Assembly (NCBI GenBank): GCA_022567775.1
Contig: JADFGH010000075.1
Coordinates: 1-8,972, forward strand
Direction: 5' to 3'
Source of the DNA: Pseudomonadota bacterium
GTDB lineage: Bacteria > Pseudomonadota > Gammaproteobacteria > Steroidobacterales > Woeseiaceae
Length of the DNA stretch: 8,972 nt
Position 1 is the stretch's first letter. The number at the start of each line of letters is the position of its first letter. A program made the translations under genes and the position numbers. Below the pieces are notes generated by a model, which worked only from the letters and a program-made list of their open reading frames with translations, was not told the DNA's origin and made no database searches. Of this stretch, positions 1 through 5,482 are shown in pieces.

Positions 1-838
1 CCAAGACGAAATATACGTGCCTGTCCGGCTCGGTCCGGTGGAGCACCGGCTTGAAAAGGGCTTCGGCGGCCTTAAATAACTCTTCCAGGGACCCAAAGTT
101 CACCACGGCGCCGTTGGCCACCTCCTCTGGCACCGTTGCCACGTCAACCAAGAGCTCACCGTGCTTTTGCCTGGCTTCAAAGGCTTCCAACTCGAGGGCG
201 GTGGGTCTGCTTCGGCCGGCCTGAATATAATTCCATAACGTAATTGCTACGGCGAGCCCCATGAGCACCGCGCCGGATATCGATATTACCCGAAAGTTGG
301 CGGCAGCTGGATTGACCAGCACAACCGTCTTGGTGAGCGATTCCGACCTAACCTGTGGTTCGGACTCAACCCACTGAACCACATCCCGGGTCAGCCGTAT
401 GGCCTGCCTATGGACTAGAGTCTCTTGAATGTCACCGGATGCACCTTGCCCCTGGGCTTTGACCTTGGCGGTGATGTTCAAAAGCTGGGTTTGGGGCGGC
501 GTGTCTTGTTCCCCCGCCGATTGACTCAGAATCGCGTAGTAGAGCACTATATCCAAGAGAAAGACAATCTCGAAATCGCCCTCTTGCTGCTCCTCCGGCA
601 CCAAGATCAAAATTTGATTTCCTCCAGGAGTGCTCAACGCGGCAGTAATCTCTATCTCCTCTGTAATCTTGTTTAGCGGCGGGTCGCTGGTCAGTTTAAA
701 GGACAAGGTGGGATCGATCCGCTCCAGTTCCTTTTGCTCCTCCTCGTCTTCGGGGCCATCCCCTTTTTCCTGGAGCTGAATTGCCTGGTCGATGAACCGC
801 CGAATTCGGTCGCAATGATAGCCCAGATGATGGCCACC
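1..838 (-). CDS. DUF5305-family membrane protein, partial: 3' end off the window, 5' end apparently missing
   Basis: An open frame of 279 codons runs from just after an in-frame TAA (minus strand, 841-839) to the left edge. Residues about 40-180 look like an extracytoplasmic beta-rich domain, beginning near ERIDPTLSFKLTSDPP. A single membrane helix follows at about residues 184-202 (VISISGAVLMGLAVAITLW), then a charged cytoplasmic tail. The tail segment at about 248-279 (FGSLEELFKAAEALFKPVLH, then HVYFVL) resembles the conserved end of DUF5305 proteins, which I recall as SLEDLVKVAEELGKP followed by a Y-V-x-DG motif. Family function is unknown; members are best known to me from archaea and some Gram-positive bacteria. 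Full-length members carry an N-terminal membrane anchor and an extra strand region, both absent here. There is no ATG before the domain; the first TTG (706-704) has no Shine-Dalgarno sequence. It is therefore either a 5'-truncated remnant or a gene broken by a frameshift. The gene lies downstream of lptG in the same direction, behind a REP-like cluster. The family call is from memory of the sequence pattern and is moderately sure. Confidence 0.6.
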
Positions 839-907
839 TTATAGCTGTCGCAGTATACGGACAGCTTGCTGAAGGGCAGCTGAATGAAGCCAGCCGGCTC
901 CATTTGT

Positions 908-932
908 CGTAGGAGCCCTTCCTAAGCGGGCG
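908..932 (+). repeat. REP-like palindrome A (GTAGGA head)
   Basis: The GTAGGA head is followed by an imperfect palindrome in which GCCC (915-918) can pair with GGGC (928-931) across a 9-nt loop. The 25-nt unit is repeated at 1071-1095 with one difference inside it (G915 corresponds to A1078). The GTAG tetranucleotide next to a palindrome is the hallmark of REP sequences in Gammaproteobacteria. Confidence 0.65.
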
Positions 933-968
933 GTCTTCGTCAATCGATAGTGGTTGATTGATCTTTTG

Positions 969-1013
969 CAAACATTGCAGGGCATGTTTTTCAAACATGC
1001 CCTTCAATGTTTG
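969..1013. repeat. Strong 45-nt hairpin (20 bp with one mismatch, 3-nt loop)
   Basis: CAAACATTG (969-977) pairs exactly with CAATGTTTG (1005-1013). GGGCATGTTT (980-989) pairs exactly with AAACATGCCC (993-1002). A979 can pair with T1003, leaving only C978/T1004 unpaired in the stem. The loop is TTC (990-992). Neither strand carries a T-tract after the stem: the plus strand continues TCGCTCGC and the minus strand continues CAAAAGATC. It is therefore not a standard intrinsic terminator, although it could slow polymerase or protect lptG mRNA from 3' exonucleases. It sits exactly between the outward-facing REP heads, so it is probably the core of the repeat element. Confidence 0.8.
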
Positions 1014-1015
1014 TC

Positions 1016-1037
1016 GCTCGCTGGGGCGAGCTCCTAC
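1016..1037 (-). repeat. REP-like palindrome B (minus strand, perfect 6-bp stem)
   Basis: Read on the minus strand this is GTAGGA followed by GCTCGC, a CCCA loop and GCGAGC, a perfect 6-bp stem. On the plus strand the stem is GCTCGC at 1016-1021 and GCGAGC at 1026-1031. The head is the same as in copies A and C but the stem sequence differs. This is the usual pattern for REPs, where stems vary with compensating changes while the GTAG head is kept. Confidence 0.7.
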
Positions 1038-1070
1038 GAGACATTTCCACAATTTTTGGGAGGCCCTTGC

Positions 1071-1095
1071 CGTAGGAACCCTTCCTAAGCGGGCG
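1071..1095 (+). repeat. REP-like palindrome C, next to the lptG stop codon
   Basis: This is a direct copy of palindrome A with 24 of 25 bases identical. The one difference (A1078) removes a stem pair and leaves CCC pairing with GGG. It ends 8 bases before the lptG stop codon complement (1104-1106), so it would lie in the 3' untranslated region of the lptFG mRNA. REP hairpins at this position are known in E. coli to stabilise upstream mRNA or reduce readthrough; that role here is inferred. Confidence 0.65.
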
Positions 1096-1103
1096 ATCAG
1101 GGC

Positions 1104-2168
1104 TTACCTGACGCGGCTGAGGGCGAACACCGTTACCATCAGCAGGGCTATCGACGGCAGCCAGGTTACCACTGCGGGGTTCAGATCAAACACCTGGCCC
1201 GAGTTCGCGATCATCTCGCTGCCCAGGAAATAGGCAAGTCCAATCAGCACGCCGACCAGGAGGCGGCTACCAGATCCCGAGGATCGCAGTGACCCGAATA
1301 CGAACGCGAGGGCCAGCACCGGCATGATGACAACGGTTACAGTTCTTGAGATGCGCGACCATAATTCCGTTTCGTATCGTTCGGCGCTCAGTTCATTTTT
1401 CCGCAGATAACTGATGTAACTCATCAGGCCGCGGGCCGAGAGACTCACCGGCTTAACGAGTGTAATACCGAGTAATTCACCATTCACATCAAACGACTCG
1501 ACCGCAATGGATGATTCAACGACTTGCACACCATCATCACGGAACCGGGTTTCCCGAAAGTTTTCCAGGATCCAATTGTCGGAATCGTCGATACCCGAAT
1601 TTTCTGCTCGTGCAATAGACTTTAGCGAATTGTCTTCGTTAAAACGAAACACGTAGAGTGCGCCAAACTCGAACTCCGAATTGATCCGTTCCAGGTGCAG
1701 GATTACCGGACCGTCTTTCACCCAGGCAGCAGTGCCGATATCCCTCTCTTCCTGCTCATATCTTCCTTCGTCACGCATCGTCCTCGCGAAATAGTCGAGC
1801 GGCGGACCAATGAATTCGCCAATGACCCCGGTCAGGATCATCAGCACTACTCCGGAAATCGCGACCATCCCGGCCAGACGGGCGACCGACAGGCCCGCAG
1901 TGCGCATTACGACCAGTTCACTGTGGTTCGCGAGATCACCAAGCCCAAGCAGTGATCCGATTAACGCGGCAATCGGTAACATCTCGAACGACAGTTGGGG
2001 CAGCCGGAGTAATGCAAATAAAAATGCCTGGGGAACACCGTAATTTCCCTGCGTGTCGTCAAGCTGGCTGATGAATTCAATTAGTCCGGCCAATGCGAGC
2101 AATACAAGCATGACCAACGCAGTACTCATCAGGATGGAGCGCATCAGGTAACTGCTCAGGAGTCTCAT
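1104..2168 (-). CDS. lptG: LPS export transporter permease LptG
   Basis: LptG is an inner-membrane subunit of the LptB2FG ABC transporter. With LptF and the ATPase LptB it extracts lipopolysaccharide from the inner membrane and passes it to the LptC-LptA bridge. The product is 354 aa (E. coli 360). Predicted helices lie at about 12-34, 60-80, 98-121, 272-293, 302-322 and 331-350. The periplasmic beta-jellyroll domain lies between helices 3 and 4 (about 122-270). Residues 82-98 (HSELVVMRTAGLSVARL) match the coupling-helix region that contacts LptB; ELWSRI at 268-273 opens the second helix bundle. I chose the ATG at 2168 because it overlaps the lptF stop by one base (TGATG), has GAGG eight bases upstream (2177-2180), and gives the family length. 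The same frame stays open to an ATG at 2456, but that extension lies inside lptF. No lptB is in the window, which is normal because lptB lies elsewhere. Confidence 0.95.
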   Translation of the reverse strand: MRLLSSYLMRSILMSTALVMLVLLALAGLIEFISQLDDTQGNYGVPQAFLFALLRLPQLSFEMLPIAALIGSLLGLGDLANHSELVVMRTAGLSVARLAGMVAISGVVLMILTGVIGEFIGPPLDYFARTMRDEGRYEQEERDIGTAAWVKDGPVILHLERINSEFEFGALYVFRFNEDNSLKSIARAENSGIDDSDNWILENFRETRFRDDGVQVVESSIAVESFDVNGELLGITLVKPVSLSARGLMSYISYLRKNELSAERYETELWSRISRTVTVVIMPVLALAFVFGSLRSSGSGSRLLVGVLIGLAYFLGSEMIANSGQVFDLNPAVVTWLPSIALLMVTVFALSRVR

Positions 2169-3262
2169 CACCTCGTCCTCAGCGTGAACAGTCGGCGGTG
2201 AAAACCATTCTGCATTCCAAGCATCCCCAGCGCGAACAACAACATCAGTCCATGGACCCACCACAGGCCAACCGATCCGGGCACGGTACTTTGCTCGAGC
2301 CACGCCTTGCCGGCACTCAGCAGGTTGAAATAGATAATGAATACCAGCAGCCCGATCGCCAGGCGTCCGTATCGTCCCTGCCTGGGTTGACTTCGGCTCA
2401 GCGGCACGGCGATTAACGCAAGGATCAATGTCGCGAGCGGCACGCCGATGCGCCAATGCAATTCTGCGATATGTAGCGGATCTGACGACGTGATGAGGTT
2501 GGCGGTCAGCATCGCGCGTGGTCTGGGTTCCGGTTCCTCGACACTCGGAAGACGATAGGGAATTCCGTGTTCCGCGAATTCCATGACGCGGAAATTAGTG
2601 GTGCCGGGTACCCCTTCGTAACGCCGACCGTTAAACAGGACAAGAAAGCGGGTGTTCGGATCACTCGAGTCGCGTTGCTCGCCGCGTTCCGCGATTACAA
2701 CCTCGACACTACCGCTGTCAGTCCGCCGTTGCAGAAACACATTTTCGACGATTCCAGGACCAAGCACTTTTTCGGCATAAACGACGGCGCCGCCGGTCTT
2801 GTCGCTGATAAAGCGGCCTGGTTCGATGCTGGCCAGGTCTGCCTGCCGGCGCGCTTCCAATCCGATGCGTTCAATTTCCGACAGGGCACGAGGCGCTACA
2901 TCCATCGCCAACCAGGCGACGCCAGCTACGAGCGGAATCAGAATCCAGGATAAGGGACGGTAAATGCCCATCGGCCCAACACGGCAGGCCATCATTGCCG
3001 GCATCTCGCTATCGCTGTACAGGCGGCCGAGCGCGAGCATCACTGAAAGAAACAGGCCGATCGGCACAAGGATCGTCATGTACTGCAATCCGGTCAAGCC
3101 GATGATCTGGAAAATCGCATCTTTCGGCAATTTGTCCTTGGCAACATCACCAAGAACCCGGGCAAACTGGTTCGTCAGCAGGATGAATAGCAGCACCATT
3201 GTTACTGCCAGCCAGGTCTGCGCAATCTCCCGGAATATGTATCGATCAAGTATGCGAAGCAT
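2168..3262 (-). CDS. lptF: LPS export transporter permease LptF
   Basis: LptF is the partner permease of LptG in the LptB2FG lipopolysaccharide exporter of the inner membrane. The product is 364 aa (E. coli 366), in the usual layout: three N-terminal helices (about 12-34, 58-80, 103-122), a periplasmic beta-jellyroll domain (about 125-268) and three C-terminal helices (about 270-289, 300-320, 330-351). The start MLRILDRYIFREIAQTWLAV and the segment SDSEMPAMMACRVGP (83-97), expected to contact LptB, are characteristic. The WRIGVPL motif (270-276) opening helix 4 is well conserved in LptF. The start is fixed by alignment to the family N-terminus; the nearest purine-rich site upstream is weak. 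It is the first gene of the lptF-lptG unit and is transcribed divergently from pepA. Confidence 0.95.
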   Translation of the reverse strand: MLRILDRYIFREIAQTWLAVTMVLLFILLTNQFARVLGDVAKDKLPKDAIFQIIGLTGLQYMTILVPIGLFLSVMLALGRLYSDSEMPAMMACRVGPMGIYRPLSWILIPLVAGVAWLAMDVAPRALSEIERIGLEARRQADLASIEPGRFISDKTGGAVVYAEKVLGPGIVENVFLQRRTDSGSVEVVIAERGEQRDSSDPNTRFLVLFNGRRYEGVPGTTNFRVMEFAEHGIPYRLPSVEEPEPRPRAMLTANLITSSDPLHIAELHWRIGVPLATLILALIAVPLSRSQPRQGRYGRLAIGLLVFIIYFNLLSAGKAWLEQSTVPGSVGLWWVHGLMLLFALGMLGMQNGFHRRLFTLRTR

Positions 3263-3498
3263 TGCTGTATCTGTGATTTCCCTGATATTCGGACAGCTGG
3301 AAATGGCCCTTGTTCGACCGGATCGGTTAGACTACAGGCTTTGAAATCTCCGGGACAGTCCTTAGGTCACACAGGACCTCGGGGCGATCAACAACAAGAT
3401 CAAAGAGCGGAGCCTCAACTGATCCCTCGTTTTCGGCGTCACCGATGCCGGCGCACAGGTGATTTTCCACTACATCGGCGAGAAAGGGCTTTCTAGGT
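3263..3498. promoter_or_regulatory. Divergent lptF / pepA intergenic region, expected to hold both promoters
   Basis: Both flanking genes start outward from these 236 bases, so promoters for both units should lie here. One weak plus-strand sigma70-like candidate is TTGTTC (3310-3315) with a 17-base spacer to TACAGG (3333-3338). I find no good minus-strand candidate. Two small palindromes sit side by side: GGAC-A-GTCC (3353-3361) and AGGTC/GACCT (3364-3368 with 3375-3379). A purine-rich AAAGGG (3483-3488) ten bases before the pepA ATG could serve as its ribosome binding site. A 75-codon minus-strand frame overlaps this region and pepA, but it has no recognisable product. Confidence 0.4.
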
Positions 3499-4995
3499 AT
3501 GGAATTCTTTACGACCACAAGTGCGGCGTCCCGTCGAGCGGGAGGCTGCGTCATTGTCGGCGTCTATGAAAAAGGCAAGCTTGGCCTCGGCGCGGCCGAT
3601 ATCGATGCTGCAAGCAAGGGACTGATCAAACGACATATCAGAGATGGTGATATTTCCGGTCGTTCGGGCACCAGCCTTTTGCTGCCAGCGGTGCCTGGTG
3701 TCCGGTCACAACGTGTCCTCGTCATTGGGCTTGGAAAACCTGGTGACTTCGGCATCAAGCAGTTCCGGCTCGCAGTCGAAACCGCAATTAACCTGATCAA
3801 AGGCAGCAAAGTTCGCGACATCGTGATTTACCTGACGCTGGAAGACGTGGCCGGATCCAGCCCATATTACCTTGCGCGTTACGCCGTCGAAACAGCAGGC
3901 AACTGTTTTTACTCCTTCGACGAAATGAAAAGTGGAAAGAAACGGCGCACTCCGTCAATAAAGAAGACCGGCCTTGCCGTTAAGAAGCGCAGCGACACGG
4001 CGAAAACAATGCTTGGCGCACAGCACGCACAGGCAATTGTCGAGGGCATGTCACTCGCACGCGATCTCGGTAACCTGCCCGCCAATGTCTGCACCCCTTC
4101 TTACCTTGCGCGAGCTGCACAGAAAATCGCTCGCCAGCAACGCAACGTGACGACGAAGGTCCTGGGCGAGGCAGAAATCAAACGACTTGGAATGCATGCC
4201 TTCCTTTCGGTCACCGGCGGCACGACCGAACCGGCCAAACTGATCGTGATGCAATACCGGGGTGCGGCAAAAAAGAAACCGGTGGTACTGGTTGGCAAAG
4301 GCATTACATTCGATGCCGGAGGCATTTCACTGAAGCCGGGTCCCGGCATGGACGAAATGAAGTTCGATATGTGCGGTGCCGCCAGCGTCATCGCGACGAT
4401 GTCGATCGTCGAAAAATTGAAGCTGCCCATCAATTTGAACGTCGTGATCCCAACCTGTGAAAATCTGCCGAGCGGAACGGCCACGCGGCCTGGCGATATC
4501 GTCACCAGTATGTCGGGAAAGACCATCGAGATTCTGAATACCGATGCCGAAGGCCGTTTGATCTTGTGCGATGCATTAACCTACGCACGTCGCTTCAAAC
4601 CGGACGTTTTGATTGATGTCGCTACGCTGACGGGTGCATGCGTCATCGCATTGGGTCATCACCGAACCGCAGTCATGAGCAAGCACGATGACCTGGCCAA
4701 TGACCTCACCGATGCGGGAATCGCCGCCGATGATCGCGGCTGGCGTATGCCGCTCGCTGACGAGTATGAAAAACAGCTGCGAAGTAATTTTGCAGACTTC
4801 GCCAATATTGGCAGTCGCGACGGCGGCGCAATCACCGCAGCTTGCTTCCTGAGCAAGTTCACAGACGGCATGAACTGGGCACATCTCGATATTGCGGGCA
4901 CCGCCTGGCGCGGCGGCGGCAAGAAGGGCAGCACCGGCCGCCCCGTGCCCATGTTGACCGAATTCCTGTTGCAGCGGGCCGGCGCCCTGCCCTGA
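3499..4995 (+). CDS. pepA: Leucyl (cytosol) aminopeptidase PepA, M17 family
   Basis: PepA removes N-terminal amino acids from peptides in the cytoplasm using two divalent metals. In E. coli it also binds DNA in Xer recombination at ColE1 cer and in carAB repression. The product is 498 aa (E. coli 503). All metal and catalytic residues are present, each offset by three from E. coli: K267, D272, D290, D349 and E351 as metal ligands, and K279 and R353 as catalytic residues. The signature NTDAEGRL is at 347-354, and GKGITFDAGGISLKP spans the first ligands. The N-terminal domain (about 1-165) and the M17 catalytic domain (about 170-498) are both complete. The start MEFFTTTSAA aligns with the E. 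coli start MEFSVKS. It is the first gene of the rightward pepA-holC-valS cluster. Whether the DNA-binding role is kept cannot be judged from the sequence alone. Confidence 0.97.
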   Translation: MEFFTTTSAASRRAGGCVIVGVYEKGKLGLGAADIDAASKGLIKRHIRDGDISGRSGTSLLLPAVPGVRSQRVLVIGLGKPGDFGIKQFRLAVETAINLIKGSKVRDIVIYLTLEDVAGSSPYYLARYAVETAGNCFYSFDEMKSGKKRRTPSIKKTGLAVKKRSDTAKTMLGAQHAQAIVEGMSLARDLGNLPANVCTPSYLARAAQKIARQQRNVTTKVLGEAEIKRLGMHAFLSVTGGTTEPAKLIVMQYRGAAKKKPVVLVGKGITFDAGGISLKPGPGMDEMKFDMCGAASVIATMSIVEKLKLPINLNVVIPTCENLPSGTATRPGDIVTSMSGKTIEILNTDAEGRLILCDALTYARRFKPDVLIDVATLTGACVIALGHHRTAVMSKHDDLANDLTDAGIAADDRGWRMPLADEYEKQLRSNFADFANIGSRDGGAITAACFLSKFTDGMNWAHLDIAGTAWRGGGKKGSTGRPVPMLTEFLLQRAGALP

Positions 4996-4997
4996 TC

Positions 4998-5426
4998 GTG
5001 TCAAAGGTTGATTTTTATGTAATTGGCGGCTCGGGCGAACAGACCCGACACCGATTTGCCTGTCGACTCGCCGAAAAAGCCTACCGCCTCAACAATACCG
5101 TGCACATTCACGTCACGGACCGCCAATCCGTGCAACAGATCGATGACCTGTTGTGGACATTCAGGGACGGAAGTTTTGTCCCCCATGAAGTCCTCGGGCA
5201 ATCTGTCGCCGATTTTTCGGCACCGATTACGATCGGCTGCGAATCCGCGCCGTCACGCGACTGTGATTTGCTGATCAATCTGAGCGAAGAAATTCCCGCG
5301 ATCGCGGAATCATTCCCGCGCATTGCAGAAATTGTAAGCTCCGACGACGAAGCCAAATCCCGAAGCCGTCGACGATTTGTTGATTATCGTGAGCGGGGGC
5401 ATACACTCGATACTCACAAGCTGTAA
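4998..5426 (+). CDS. holC: DNA polymerase III chi subunit
   Basis: Chi is a clamp-loader accessory subunit. It pairs with psi (HolD) and binds the C-terminus of single-stranded DNA-binding protein, linking the replisome to SSB-coated template. The product is 142 aa (E. coli 147). It begins [10 protein letters not shown] after the initiator. It carries the family pattern DDLLWTF (49-55) followed by SFVPHE (59-64), then the hydrophobic strand [10 protein letters not shown]. The frame is open further upstream inside pepA, but the family N-terminus aligns with the GTG at 4998, two bases after the pepA stop (4993-4995). No clear Shine-Dalgarno sequence precedes it, so translation is probably coupled to pepA. 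The order pepA-holC-valS is typical of Gammaproteobacteria and supports the call. Confidence 0.92.
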   Translation: MSKVDFYVIGGSGEQTRHRFACRLAEKAYRLNNTVHIHVTDRQSVQQIDDLLWTFRDGSFVPHEVLGQSVADFSAPITIGCESAPSRDCDLLINLSEEIPAIAESFPRIAEIVSSDDEAKSRSRRRFVDYRERGHTLDTHKL

Positions 5427-5482
5427 GCCCGCAACCAGTTGCCGCTCCTCATTCAATCGAACCCTTCCCGCAGATCTCCTCC

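Larger units (their letters stand above)
907..1039. repeat. REPIN/BIME-like element: inverted REP pair with 10-bp terminal inverted repeats
   Basis: The ends are exact inverted copies: TCGTAGGAGC at 907-916 and GCTCCTACGA at 1030-1039. Each end is the GTAGGA head of a REP-like palindrome. The left one lies on the plus strand and the right one on the minus strand, so both heads face outward. A 45-nt hairpin fills the middle (969-1013). This matches the known architecture of REPINs, non-autonomous elements mobilised by RAYT transposases of the IS200/IS605-related Y1 type. No transposase is in the window, and no clean target duplication flanks the element; CATTT occurs at 901-905 and 1042-1046 but does not abut the ends. 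A MITE of another kind is the main alternative. Confidence 0.65.
839..1103. other. Intergenic region between lptG and the DUF5305 frame, rich in palindromes
   Basis: No convincing gene is visible in these 265 bases. Short frames on both strands read through the repeats and have no recognisable product. The right two thirds (907-1095) consist of REP-like palindromes and a strong hairpin, listed separately. The left part (839-906) is unassigned. It could be decayed 5' sequence of the DUF5305 gene, but none of the three minus-strand frames shows the expected N-terminal anchor. A further inverted pair, GGCTCC at 896-901 and GGAGCC at 912-917, overlaps the first REP head. Confidence 0.6.

Noticed and set aside
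691..903. Minus-strand frame of 70 codons starting MEPAGFIQLPFSKL
   Set aside because: It overlaps the DUF5305 frame out of register, matches nothing I recognise, and does not supply the missing N-terminal anchor.
901..1046. CATTT on both sides of the REP pair as a target-site duplication
   Set aside because: The copies do not abut the inverted repeat ends symmetrically (one base on the left, two on the right), and five bases can match by chance.
696..1052. Minus-strand frame of 118 codons through the REP cluster
   Set aside because: Its N-terminal part is a translation of the palindromic repeats and its C-terminal part is out of frame with the DUF5305 domain.
958..1233. Plus-strand frame starting MIFCKHCRACF, with cysteines suggesting a zinc site
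   Set aside because: The cysteines come from translating the hairpin and REP palindromes, and the rest is antisense to lptG.
2169..2456. 96-codon N-terminal extension of LptG
   Set aside because: It lies wholly inside lptF in another frame. The family start and the TGATG overlap point to the ATG at 2168.
3327..3554. 75-codon minus-strand frame in the lptF-pepA spacer
   Set aside because: It overlaps the conserved start of pepA on the opposite strand, shows no recognisable motif, and has no good ribosome binding site.
4842..4997. Upstream extension of the HolC frame
   Set aside because: It is inside the conserved C-terminus of PepA. Chi homologues begin near the GTG at 4998.
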